Source of the DNA: an uncultured Mucilaginibacter sp. | GTDB lineage: Bacteria; Bacteroidota; Bacteroidia; Sphingobacteriales; Sphingobacteriaceae | Assembly (NCBI GenBank): GCA_913775265.1 | Contig: CAJYJH010000065.1 | Location: 1-64,000 of the forward strand | Direction of reading: 5' to 3' | Length of the DNA stretch: 64,000 nt | Shown here: piece by piece, positions 9,075 to 16,214 of the stretch | How the letters are laid out: each line of letters starts with the position of its first letter | How positions within the stretch are numbered: the first letter of the stretch is position 1 | Position numbers and translations under genes: made by a program | Notes under the pieces: generated by a model | What the model was told of the DNA's origin: nothing | What the model saw: only the letters and a program-made list of their open reading frames with translations | Database searches by the model: none

Positions 9075-9103
9075 GTTACAAGCGCAGCGCGTATCATTCC
9101 TGC
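9075..9103 (+). repeat. 29-bp direct repeat, right copy
   Basis: Second copy of the repeat at 4936-4964, in the same orientation, 165 bases before the NTPase gene start on the other side. After the core, this copy lacks a nine-base segment present in the left copy (CCTGC joins AAGGG directly). A TGCCGCAG/TTTAA segment again follows. The surrounding 8911-9208 gap shows no convincing gene. Confidence 0.8.
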
Positions 9104-9208
9104 AAGGGCAGCGAGGCTGGCGGCGCAATGGAACCCGGCGCATAGCGCGTGGTGCAATAGAGCCGCCTGCCGCAGCTGCTTTAACCTATCGGTAGGTATA
9201 AAGCAACT

Positions 9209-9844
9209 TTATCGATGGCTTCTTTTCTTCACCTGACGACTATTTCGCTGTAATGCCTCTACTTTTTGTCTCGCTAATTCGCTAGCCTGATGTTTCTCAT
9301 TAGCTTCCCGTAAAGCTGTCGCCAAGTCCGCTGCTGCGGATTCCAAACTATCCGCTTCAGCCATTGCTCCAGTTGGATCAGCCTGATAGGTTGTATCCGC
9401 CCATCGAGCTATATCAGCATGACTCTGTCTGACCATGAAGAACTTATCAGCGCTCGCTTTAAGCTTTTGGTTTTGAATGAGCATCGTAACTGATATACCA
9501 ACGGCTGCAGCGGAGCTCAATAGTAATATAGCAAGACCGCTCAATAGCCCTTTACTCTTCAAATCCAAGTAATGCCTCACTGGTATTACCTTTGGAATGA
9601 CGCCAACTTTGGATCGCAATTCATCCAATTGGCGTTGAATCTGCTCAGTCGGGTATTGAACGGCCTTTTCACTAATAATCGTTTTCAGCTCTTCGAACTG
9701 CGGCGAATAATCAGGAAACTTGATTTCCCGCTTTTCCAGTTCATTGACCTTTTTGATTAGGTTATCCTGTATTTCCTCTGTTATGCTTTTTTGTTCCTGG
9801 TTGCCCATGGTAAATTCCATTTTAATTTGTTCATTCTTCTTCAT
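9209..9844 (-). CDS. Relaxase-linked membrane-anchored coiled-coil protein
   Basis: A 211-residue protein: a charged, helical N-terminal half (about 1-115) with coiled-coil character, one transmembrane helix (about 120-143, LLSGLAILLLSSAAAVG), then an Ala/Glu-rich helical C-terminal part ending in a basic tail. I do not recognise a named domain. Its start codon overlaps the relaxase stop by one base (TAATG), so the two are translationally coupled. Similar proteins are found directly after relaxase genes in Bacteroidota mobilizable elements, and a role in relaxosome anchoring at the membrane is an inference from that position. Internal ATGs at codons 9 and 13 are possible alternative starts. 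Confidence 0.65.
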   Translation of the reverse strand: MKKNEQIKMEFTMGNQEQKSITEEIQDNLIKKVNELEKREIKFPDYSPQFEELKTIISEKAVQYPTEQIQRQLDELRSKVGVIPKVIPVRHYLDLKSKGLLSGLAILLLSSAAAVGISVTMLIQNQKLKASADKFFMVRQSHADIARWADTTYQADPTGAMAEADSLESAAADLATALREANEKHQASELARQKVEALQRNSRQVKKRSHR

Positions 9845-10833
9845 TAGCGCGTGTTGGTCCGTGCCTGTTTAGTGCGCCGACGGTTACGCCCATGTATGGC
9901 TTCATCATCTATATCATCCGCTATATTGATGTCTAGTCCGTACTCGGGATATTCCGGATGATTATCTATTGATGCTGGTTGCTGTTGCGCCGGCGCTTGC
10001 CTATTTATTGGTTCAGCAGGCTGTTTGTCATCGAAGTTTTTGATGATTTGCTTTAGCTCTGCCACCATGTTCTTGGTCCGTTCGTCAGCTTGCTGCTTCT
10101 CCTGTACCTGCCGCTCGATAGTTCTCATCAGATTGCCAAAGCTTAAACTGCGGTCGATCTCCGAGCCTTTGAACTTATAGCCATCTTTCGAAAAACTGAT
10201 CCCTTGTACAGCGGCAGTACCACTCTTATACTTGAACAGCATATTAATGCCTTTAGCAGCCAAACGGACTTTCAGTTCATCCATGCTTTTGACCCGCTGG
10301 CTTTCTGCTTTGATCGTATCGAAAAGTGCATACTTAACCCTGTCAGCACCCTTCAGCTGCTGCCGCTTTACGTTTTGCTTACCCTCTGCCATAAAGAAGC
10401 TATGCTTTAAAGTGAGCTCCTTGCAAACCTTGCCACTCCTTCGACGCTGAAGGTTATCCGGTATGGTCTTGCCCTGGTTATCCACCCGGTTATAAATGAT
10501 ATGCAGGTGCGGATGCTCCTTGTCATGGTGCCGGACGATCAGCAACTGGGTATCCTGTATCTTCATTTTCTCCAAATATTCATAAGCTACAGATAGCATC
10601 AATTCGTCCGTAAGCTTCGGCAGGTCATTTGGGCTCCAGCTTAAGGCGATGTGTCCTACGGCCTGGCCCAACGCCGGATTCATTTTGCGCCCTATGTTGA
10701 AGTCTTGGGTGATGTGCGAGACCTGATCCATCCGGACGCCAACAGCATCCAGGATCACTGCATCCTGCTTTAAGACATTATACTGGACGCAGCCGCCAAA
10801 GCTTTTGCCAGGCTTAGGTATTTTGGCCATCAT
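9844..10833 (-). CDS. Relaxase/mobilization nuclease domain protein (MobP/MobB-type)
   Basis: A 329-residue relaxase. The N-terminal nuclease domain contains a candidate nucleophilic tyrosine (CVQYNV, Y18) and the metal-binding histidine cluster HHDKEHPHLHII (H107, H109, H111) followed by YNRVD. Such enzymes nick at oriT and stay covalently bound to the transferred strand. The C-terminal third is charged and helical with a Gln/Pro-rich linker and a basic tail. The gene start overlaps the upstream MobC gene by 20 bases and its stop overlaps the next ATG by one, so the three mob genes form a tight operon. Two ATGs in a row give starts at 10833 or 10830. Confidence 0.9.
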   Translation of the reverse strand: MMAKIPKPGKSFGGCVQYNVLKQDAVILDAVGVRMDQVSHITQDFNIGRKMNPALGQAVGHIALSWSPNDLPKLTDELMLSVAYEYLEKMKIQDTQLLIVRHHDKEHPHLHIIYNRVDNQGKTIPDNLQRRRSGKVCKELTLKHSFFMAEGKQNVKRQQLKGADRVKYALFDTIKAESQRVKSMDELKVRLAAKGINMLFKYKSGTAAVQGISFSKDGYKFKGSEIDRSLSFGNLMRTIERQVQEKQQADERTKNMVAELKQIIKNFDDKQPAEPINRQAPAQQQPASIDNHPEYPEYGLDINIADDIDDEAIHGRNRRRTKQARTNTR

Positions 10834-11215
10834 GGGTAAAGAACGTGTCGAGAAATCGACTGATCTTGGCCATTACCGCCACGCCATCACGCGCCATACT
10901 GAGCAGGCCACCGCCATTGGCAACTTTGGTAATCTGGTTCAGGTTATTAGCCATGCCGGACAGCTCTCTCATCCGAAGCCTTTCTTCCGGGCTTAGACGT
11001 GCCATTACTTTGGCACTCATAGCAGCTGCTCTGAACCAGTCGCTGATTTTCATACCGGCTGCTTTTGCTTTACTCTCGATCAGAAAATATTGCGTAGCAC
11101 TCAGCCTGACGCGGATAGACTTTTCCATCTTCACCGCCTTTCGCGGTGCACCGCCCCGATGTTTCGGACGGTTACCGGCAAGCTGATTAGGATTATTTGG
11201 TGTTGTAGATTCCAT
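10814..11215 (-). CDS. MobC-family relaxosome accessory protein
   Basis: A 133-residue protein with a basic, proline-rich N-terminus (residues 1-30), then a ribbon-helix-helix-like segment (KSIRVRLSATQYFLIESKAK, about 31-50) and a MobC-type C-terminal helix bundle containing MANNLNQITKVAN, a strong MobC signature. MobC proteins bind near oriT and help the relaxase melt or nick DNA. It is the first gene of the mob operon and overlaps the relaxase start by 20 bases. The noncoding sequence just upstream (11216-11421) is the expected place for oriT. Confidence 0.85.
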   Translation of the reverse strand: MESTTPNNPNQLAGNRPKHRGGAPRKAVKMEKSIRVRLSATQYFLIESKAKAAGMKISDWFRAAAMSAKVMARLSPEERLRMRELSGMANNLNQITKVANGGGLLSMARDGVAVMAKISRFLDTFFTHDGQNT

Positions 11216-11421
11216 AAAATAAGTTGATTAATGAGGTGGCAGGCCTCCTCACAATGTGTTTTCCCTTTAGCGACCACCGGGAGCAAAAGGCAAGTTTGCC
11301 CCTTTGCCCGAATGGGCTTAGGGAAGTATTTGTGGAACAAATACACAAACTTGCTTCTTACTCACGGACAGATAGGTCGCCGCAATTCATGCTGATATAG
11401 AGATATACTATCCGCCTAATC
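11216..11421. other. Candidate oriT region upstream of mobC
   Basis: A 206-base gap between the HTH gene and mobC, where oriT usually lies in such elements. It contains inverted repeats: GAGG/CCTC arms around 11233-11250, GCCC-GAAT-GGGC near 11306-11316, and TTTGTG (11329-11334) with CACAAA (11344-11349). The nick site cannot be identified by eye. The call rests on position and repeats only. Confidence 0.4.
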
Positions 11422-11691
11422 TTACTTGGCATTATCTTCCAACAGCTTCATGATGTCTTCATGTTTGTAGTAAAGCAGACCGCCGATCTTGGTGTAATGA
11501 AGTGTGCCATTAACCCGCAAGTTTTGCAACGTGCCCGGTGAAATATTGAGCAGCTTTCTGACCTCATAGCTTTTGAGCCATGGCTTATTTTGGCCTATTG
11601 CTCCAGGCTTAATTAGCTGCCGGATCTCGGTCAGCATTTCTGTTTTGAATACTTTTAAATCGTCTTTGGTAATTAGTTCATTCGCTTGCAT
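11422..11691 (-). CDS. Helix-turn-helix domain protein (excisionase/MerR-like)
   Basis: An 89-residue protein with an N-terminal helical segment (about 1-35) and a C-terminal winged-helix domain of the HTH_17/excisionase class. KSYEVRKLLNISPGTLQNLR (about 40-59) is the helix-turn-helix, followed by a wing ending KIGGLLYYKHEDIMKLL. Proteins like this sit between the integrase and mob genes in Bacteroidota elements and act as directionality factors or regulators. Which of the two it is here cannot be decided. It has an unusually good ribosome binding site for this phylum, which fixes the start. Confidence 0.8.
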   Translation of the reverse strand: MQANELITKDDLKVFKTEMLTEIRQLIKPGAIGQNKPWLKSYEVRKLLNISPGTLQNLRVNGTLHYTKIGGLLYYKHEDIMKLLEDNAK

Positions 11692-11700
11692 AATTCATAT

Positions 11701-11707
11701 CCTCCTT
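11701..11707 (-). promoter_or_regulatory. Strong Shine-Dalgarno sequence for the HTH gene
   Basis: AAGGAGG lies nine bases before the ATG on the minus strand. Perfect Shine-Dalgarno matches are rare elsewhere in this window, where most genes have A-rich leaders. It supports the start at 11691 and a foreign origin for the gene. Confidence 0.75.
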
Positions 11708-11753
11708 GTTTTTGAGACATGCTGCGAAGAAGCAAAAAAATAGGGCGCAGCGG

Positions 11754-11777
11754 TGACCTCCGAAAATTTGGAGGTCA
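11754..11777. repeat. 24-bp palindrome upstream of the HTH gene
   Basis: TGACCTCC (11754-11761) and GGAGGTCA (11770-11777) are perfect 8-base inverted half-sites around an AT-rich centre. They lie between the HTH gene and the coiled-coil gene. The spacing and symmetry fit an operator for a dimeric regulator, perhaps the adjacent HTH protein. The structure could also be a transcription-stop hairpin for the gene at 11878-12642, although the T-run is some 14 bases away. Confidence 0.5.
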
Positions 11778-11877
11778 AACCACTAGTATAAAATGCAATG
11801 TAAATGAGATATTTAAGCATTAGACTGCAAATTATTGCAATCAGCCTAAAAGCATATGACGGCTAAGAGCTTGAGGC

Positions 11878-12642
11878 TTATAAGCGCCTTTTCTTACTGG
11901 GAGAGATAGTGAAAAGCTGATCCTTTTTGGGAATTTCCTTATACTTGGTCAGGTCAGCACTGTTATCTGGCGGGAAATAACGCTTGATGCTCTCGAAGCT
12001 TATCTCCTTACCATCAATTCTAAAATATTTGGAAATCATCTTGCTCCAGATATTGAGCGTAGTCGCGTTAACAAGCTCCTTACCGTCGTCCAGTTTCAGA
12101 TCGCGTATCTGTAACAATAGATGGTAAAGCGTTCGTTGCCTACCCTCCCGGATGTCGATATAGTCTTTAGTTTCCAGTTCCCGAAGTTTCCTGTTTTCTT
12201 CTTTGAGTTTTTTGTTATCTGAGATGAGTTTGCCGATTTCTTCCAATTGGCGTTTTATCGTTTCCTGATCAGTGGACTGTATGAACCATTGATCTAGGGT
12301 ATTAAGGTAATCTAAAAATTCTTGCAACTGCAAACGGTTACTGCGTTCCTGTGCATGCTTCGAGGTATAGCGGTTTTTGCTGACCAGCGCGGTGATCGCA
12401 TCAGTAATGATTTGCTTGACATGAACAAAAAACTCTTGCTCGGTCGCATCCGGATAAAGCTTTAAGAAGAACTGTAACTGATGCTCATAAAAGGATTGAT
12501 ATTGTAGATTGCTTTTTTTGTATAGCCGGTAAAGAAAGTGGTTATCTTCGTTCCCTCTTTTCCATGGTAAAGGAAAGCCTACATCATTGGTTTTCTTATC
12601 AAAATCAAATAGTTTACGGTGCTTAAAGTATTGTGGTCTCAT
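11878..12642 (-). CDS. Hypothetical coiled-coil protein of the mobile element, faintly RteC-like
   Basis: A 254-residue soluble protein that I do not firmly recognise. The N-terminal 130 residues are aromatic and helical. Residues about 140-175 form a Lys/Glu/Leu coiled coil (EIGKLISDNKKLKEENRK). The last 80 residues (LYHLLLQIRDLKLD..., WSKMISKYFRIDGKEISFESIKRYF) resemble in layout the C-terminal part of RteC regulators of Bacteroides conjugative elements, but the match is weak. It ends in a basic tail (SPSKKRRL). It stands alone, 186 bases before the HTH gene. A regulatory role is only an inference. Confidence 0.55.
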   Translation of the reverse strand: MRPQYFKHRKLFDFDKKTNDVGFPLPWKRGNEDNHFLYRLYKKSNLQYQSFYEHQLQFFLKLYPDATEQEFFVHVKQIITDAITALVSKNRYTSKHAQERSNRLQLQEFLDYLNTLDQWFIQSTDQETIKRQLEEIGKLISDNKKLKEENRKLRELETKDYIDIREGRQRTLYHLLLQIRDLKLDDGKELVNATTLNIWSKMISKYFRIDGKEISFESIKRYFPPDNSADLTKYKEIPKKDQLFTISPSKKRRL

Positions 12643-13022
12643 AAGTGTAACGCAATATGTACAATTTACTCAATAGCCAAATTTGATAGCCGTGCTTATC
12701 GGGTTGAGTTTTAAAGTATTGAATCACATTTTTACCGGTATCTACATAATAGGTGATCGTAGTTAGCTTTAAGTTGAATAAGAAACATATCTTCTATAAC
12801 CAGATTGATGGTAAATGCCGATTGAGATAAAAGCTACTTTTCCCTTATTTAGTCGAGTCTATGATTAGGTCTTAGTTTGCAACTATAATTGTGCTGATTT
12901 ATGTGACAACAATGTTATAGCTTGATGGCAATATTTTTATGAGTGATAGCACAAAAATGAAGTAAATAAGAAAGGGCTATTTGTTGAAAAAAACAGCCCT
13001 TCCCTATCGAAATAGATCTTTC
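12643..13022. other. Noncoding gap in the island
   Basis: A 380-base AT-rich gap between the coiled-coil gene and the 52-residue gene. It must contain the promoter of the coiled-coil gene and a terminator-like hairpin for the coupled membrane-protein pair (12972-13001). No further gene, repeat or RNA is recognised. Confidence 0.5.
12972..13001 (-). terminator. Possible terminator after the coupled pair
   Basis: AAGGGCT (12972-12978) pairs with AGCCCTT (12995-13001) around a 16-base loop. Read on the minus strand it is followed by a moderately T-rich run. It lies 21 bases past the stop of the 52-residue gene. The T-tract is weak, so the call is tentative. Confidence 0.4.
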
Positions 13023-13181
13023 TTATTTTTTCTTATCTGTGGATGAATACTGAGAATTTTCCTTCACCAGCTGCGGTGCCGAAACAATCACCTGCACGTT
13101 ATTCATCCCTGGCAACTGTGTAGTCGTCGTAGCTGTACTACTGGTGGTAGCAGGTTGTGAGGTTGTATTTTGATTGGCCAT
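13023..13181 (-). CDS. 52-residue Thr/Ser-rich protein coupled to the upstream membrane protein
   Basis: A short gene, 53 codons including stop, whose ATG overlaps the stop of the preceding membrane-protein gene by one base (TAATG). The sequence starts MANQNTTSQPATTSSTATTT, continues LPGMNNVQVIVSAPQLVKEN and ends in a lysine-rich tail. It has a disordered Thr/Ser/Gln-rich N-terminal half and a short beta-like VQVIVSAP segment. No signal peptide or membrane helix is seen. I do not recognise it. Perfect coupling argues that it is made in proportion to the membrane protein and perhaps binds or controls it. Confidence 0.6.
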   Translation of the reverse strand: MANQNTTSQPATTSSTATTTTQLPGMNNVQVIVSAPQLVKENSQYSSTDKKK

Positions 13182-13768
13182 TACTTAAACTTTTGATCTA
13201 ATTTACAATTAATCTTTGATTTGACGATTTCTATCTTTTGAACTTTGTCATTCTTTTGAAATATATGATAACCTAAACAGAGCAAAAATGGAATAGTTGA
13301 GGTGAGTGCGAAGATCAATGCATTATAATAAAAGGAGCTTTTGCGTTTGAATACTTTGTCGTTAACTTCAACAGCTTTTTCCAATTCACCGATATAAGAT
13401 GCCTTTAATGCCTTATCTACTTTATTAAGATCTGGTTCAGTAAGCTCATATTGAATACGGTAATCCTTATAATACTTTCCGGGCTCTGTTAAATACGCTA
13501 CTTCAATTGGAAATATCAGTTTAACAGTGAACACTAATGAAGTAATAAAGAGGCCTGCAAAAAGAGCAAAAAAGAGATACAAAAGTATATTGTTACCTGG
13601 TACAAAAACCTCCTGGATTATTGGAATCAAAAAGATAGCTATTGCTGAATAGATCAATATGATGTTAGTCAATTTTGACAGCACTTGTTGGTAAGCAGAA
13701 GTGTATTGCTCAACGCGTTTTTCGTTAATTTCGATGATGTAATCAAGATCATAAAAGGATTTTGCCAT
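13181..13768 (-). CDS. Predicted three-helix membrane protein, SLATT-like layout, unknown function
   Basis: A 195-residue protein. An N-terminal amphipathic helix (about 8-32) is followed by two transmembrane helices (about 34-52 and 61-84), a soluble charged middle (about 90-145) and a third transmembrane helix (about 150-170), with a basic tail. I recognise no named domain. The helix/2TM/cytosolic layout recalls SLATT-type effectors that accompany nucleotide-sensing defence genes, but this is topology, not homology. It is the first gene of a two-gene unit with the 52-residue protein, placed directly next to the integrase, a usual cargo position. Confidence 0.65.
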   Translation of the reverse strand: MAKSFYDLDYIIEINEKRVEQYTSAYQQVLSKLTNIILIYSAIAIFLIPIIQEVFVPGNNILLYLFFALFAGLFITSLVFTVKLIFPIEVAYLTEPGKYYKDYRIQYELTEPDLNKVDKALKASYIGELEKAVEVNDKVFKRKSSFYYNALIFALTSTIPFLLCLGYHIFQKNDKVQKIEIVKSKINCKLDQKFK

Positions 13769-13872
13769 GATTGATTATAGTTGGATTGGATAATTTGAGT
13801 GTTTATTATATATAGTGTTCACCGGAGATCCCATTGAAAGTGCAATATGGTATTGAAAGATACTAAGCATTT

Positions 13873-15120
13873 TTATTCAGGCTGAACTTCTAAGCGCTTT
13901 TTGAGCCGTTTCATATCCTTGCTCAGTTTGGTTTCGACCACTCTCGCATAAATTTGCGTAGTGCTTATTTTAGTGTGACCTAATAGCTTGCTTACTGATT
14001 CAATAGGAACGCCGTTAGATAAGGTTATGGTTGTAGCAAACGTATGTCGTGCAACATGAAAAGTAAGCACCTGCTTTATGTTACAGACGTCTGCAATTTC
14101 TTTCAAATAAGAATTAAGCTTCTGATGACTTAAAGTGGGCAGGAGTTTACCTTCAGCAAGCACTTGCGGGTCGCCATCATATCTTTTAATGATTGCTAAC
14201 GCCTGTGGCAACAAAGGGATCTTTACAGATGTGTCTGTCTTCTGCCGGCGGGTGACGAGCCAAAATGAACCATTTTCTTTCTCCACCACGTTATCCGGCG
14301 TTAAATGGCATACATCAATATAGGCTAGACCGGTGTAACAGCTGAAAATAAACAGATCCTTAACAATAGCCAACCGTGCTATACTAAACTCTTTCTTCTC
14401 AATCCGCTTTAGTTCCTTTGGAGTCAGACATGGCCTTTCCGTTTTCTGAAATTTGAGCTGATATGCCTGGAATGGATTTTTAGGTAACCAATCCAGCTTT
14501 ACCGCTAGATTTACCATTTTGCACAGCCGCTCCAGGTGCTTCATCACACCATTATTTCCAAGTTCTCTTTGCCGGACTTCGGGCCTTCTGTTGCGAAGGT
14601 AATGCTCAAATTCTATGATGAACTGATAATTAAGCTCCGAAAGGTATTTGTCAGTGGTTTTGAAATGTATATTTAAAAACTCCTTAATATATTTTTGAGT
14701 CGTATAATAATTTTTCATCGTTCCTACTTCAAGTACCTTTGATTGATCTGCGTTATGGAATTCTATGAGCTTACATAGCGTATATTCTATCTTGTCCTGG
14801 CCTGTAAACCTATTCTTTACCAGTGTAGCTGTAATTAGCTTCTGTTGAAGAAAAAGCTCCTGGTAGCTTTCCACTATTCCAGACCGGTATTGCTCTAAAT
14901 AATTATTGAGGTTAGTCACTTCCTGCTTGCTCCCCTTGGCCATACCCCTACTTGCATTCCAGTTAGCCGGATCAATAGATCTTTTAACTGACAAGTCGGT
15001 ACGGTGGCCGTTTACCGTGATCCGTACATAAATTGGTACTTTACCATCTGTAGTAGCTTTGTATTTCCTTAAATAAAAAATTACTCCGAAGGTGTTGCTT
15101 TGCGTTTTCATATCTGTCAA
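13873..15120 (-). CDS. Tyrosine recombinase/integrase, IntDOT-like Bacteroidota family
   Basis: A 415-residue integrase. It has an N-terminal arm-binding domain (about 10-95, GVIFYLRKYKATTDGKVPIYVRI), a SAM-like core-binding domain (about 100-210) and a catalytic domain. HVARHTFA holds H355 and R358, LGHT holds H382 and QIYARV holds the nucleophile Y391. The first catalytic arginine position reads CYTGLAYIDV, without Arg, as in IntDOT-type recombinases, which tolerate its absence. The gene points away from the adjacent tRNA-Pro and probably integrates the island there. The start could also be at the second ATG (codon 4). Confidence 0.93.
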   Translation of the reverse strand: MTDMKTQSNTFGVIFYLRKYKATTDGKVPIYVRITVNGHRTDLSVKRSIDPANWNASRGMAKGSKQEVTNLNNYLEQYRSGIVESYQELFLQQKLITATLVKNRFTGQDKIEYTLCKLIEFHNADQSKVLEVGTMKNYYTTQKYIKEFLNIHFKTTDKYLSELNYQFIIEFEHYLRNRRPEVRQRELGNNGVMKHLERLCKMVNLAVKLDWLPKNPFQAYQLKFQKTERPCLTPKELKRIEKKEFSIARLAIVKDLFIFSCYTGLAYIDVCHLTPDNVVEKENGSFWLVTRRQKTDTSVKIPLLPQALAIIKRYDGDPQVLAEGKLLPTLSHQKLNSYLKEIADVCNIKQVLTFHVARHTFATTITLSNGVPIESVSKLLGHTKISTTQIYARVVETKLSKDMKRLKKRLEVQPE

Positions 15121-15159
15121 TTCTAGTTTTCAAATAGCTTTAAATTGACCGGGCAAAAA

Positions 15160-15308
15160 GTGCCCTATTGAAATCAAGGTAATTCAACCCCTTCAAAAGG
15201 CACTAAAACCCGTCAAAATAAATGAAGTATCAAATTGACTATCAGCACTTTAATACCCTATTTGTGCCCCTAATATAAATGTTGTATTTGGGGCACCCAA
15301 TAGGGCAC
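15160..15308. repeat. Inverted GTGCCC-type repeats between integrase and tRNA (candidate att/arm sites)
   Basis: GTGCCCTATTG at 15160-15170 is matched by its exact complement CAATAGGGCAC at 15298-15308, 138 bases apart. A second, inner pair (GTGCCCC near 15264 and GGGGCAC near 15290) lies between them. Four related motifs in this 150-base stretch beside the integrase start and tRNA end fit arm-type integrase or excisionase sites. Autoregulation of the integrase promoter is an alternative. Confidence 0.5.
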
Positions 15309-15353
15309 CTTTGGTTTGATATAACTTAAATGATTTGGGCTGGAATAAAATAA

Positions 15354-15388
15354 AAAAAGCCCTTAAATCATTGATTTAAAGGCTTTTT
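15354..15388. terminator. Bidirectional terminator after tRNA-Pro
   Basis: An AAAAAGCC arm and a GGCTTTTT arm enclose a near-perfect stem with TTAAATCA/TGATTTAA. T-runs follow in either direction. It lies 24 bases past the tRNA 3' end and would stop tRNA-Pro transcription on the minus strand before the integrase. Confidence 0.8.
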
Positions 15389-15411
15389 AGTGGATTTTGA
15401 CCACTTAAATG

Positions 15412-15485
15412 TCGGGATGGCAGGATTTGAACCTACGACCTCCAGCACCCCATGCTGGCGCGATACCGGGCTACGCTACATCCCG
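15412..15485 (-). tRNA. tRNA-Pro (anticodon GGG)
   Basis: The minus strand folds as a tRNA. The acceptor stem is CGGGATG/CATCCCG with discriminator A. The anticodon stem is CCAGC/GCTGG around the loop ATGGGGT, giving anticodon GGG at 34-36. The T arm contains GGTTCAAATCC. The CGGGATG start and GCCCGGTA D loop are typical of bacterial proline tRNAs. CCA is not encoded. Its 3' end faces the integrase, so it is the likely attachment target of the island. Confidence 0.95.
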
Positions 15486-15674
15486 AAAAAACTAAACTTT
15501 TTGTTACGGAGACAGCAAATATAAAAGTTTAGAAAAATTTATAATAGAAAAATCATCAAACATAGATGATATAACCTTTTTGTAATTATAATAAAATTGA
15601 ACGATATGTAATATCTAAACTTCGTTTAAGATTATAAATTAACTAAAACTATTTAATTATTAAAAATTACAAAG

Positions 15675-15691
15675 CTGGCACACGAAATGCT
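15675..15691 (+). promoter_or_regulatory. Sigma-54-like promoter motif (upstream)
   Basis: CTGGCAC, five bases, then ATGCT matches the -24/-12 pattern TGGCAC-N5-TTGC(A/T) with one mismatch. It is some 520 bases before the next gene, so it may be fortuitous or may drive an unseen transcript. Confidence 0.3.
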
Positions 15692-16041
15692 ACTACCCCA
15701 AAGTGGGGTAAATAATACTCTTTATGAGCCCCAAGTAGAGAATTAAAATCCACAATATGGTAGTTTGAGCCCATAGTATCATACTATCTCAAAAACAAGA
15801 CAAAATATACTGAAATTAATTTTTTTAAGATAGATTTTAATTTTTTAAGTAATCCTTACAAAAATTACAACTGCGTTTTAATAAAAATTTATAAAAAAGG
15901 TGTGTCATGTGCTTTTTACGTATAAAAAAATGTTTTGTTACGCTTTTCCTTTGTTTTTTTTCGCCTGCTCAAATCTGATTTGAGTTTTCTCCGCCTCTCT
16001 GATTGTTGTATTAATGTGGTGCAAAAGCAATTATTACTTTG

Positions 16042-16058
16042 TTGGCACAAGCATTGAA
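16042..16058 (+). promoter_or_regulatory. Sigma-54-like promoter motif for the secreted orphan gene
   Basis: TTGGCAC, five bases, then TTGAA matches the -24/-12 pattern well except for the final C of TTGC. It lies about 157 bases before the start of the gene at 16215 and reads toward it. No activator is encoded in the window. Confidence 0.4.
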
Positions 16059-16214
16059 CAATTAATATTAATCAGGAATTAATGTAGTTTCTCTGTTCAA
16101 TACGAATACATAAAAATACTTAATCTATTAAACTGGCAGTATTTCATAAATACGAAATTTAATAAAAACCATCTTAGAAATTTAAACGGATAAAAAGACC
16201 TAAATACAATTATC

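Larger units (their letters stand above)
9209..15411. mobile_element. Core of a mobilizable genomic island inserted next to tRNA-Pro
   Basis: All genes are on the minus strand and form the layout common to Bacteroidota mobilizable elements: tyrosine integrase nearest the tRNA, accessory genes, an HTH protein, MobC, relaxase and a membrane-anchored accessory protein. No mating-pair (T4SS) genes are present, so transfer would need a helper element. The tRNA 3' end faces the integrase, as expected for an attachment site in the tRNA. The element probably extends left through the NTPase, peptidase and IS110, to beyond the window. The second attachment site was not found. Confidence 0.75.
15486..16214. 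other. Long AT-rich noncoding region before the secreted orphan gene
   Basis: About 730 bases without a credible gene. It contains a CCCC-AAAG-TGGGG type small palindrome near 15696-15709, two sigma-54-like sites (15675-15691, 16042-16058) and long A/T tracts. It must hold the promoter of tRNA-Pro at its left edge and that of the gene at 16215. The length suggests complex regulation or a decayed gene, but no remnant is recognised. Confidence 0.5.

Noticed and set aside
8928..9236. Open frames of 71 and 63 codons near the right 29-bp repeat
   Set aside because: Arg/Cys/Ala-rich translations of GC-rich repeat sequence; no start context and no recognisable domain.
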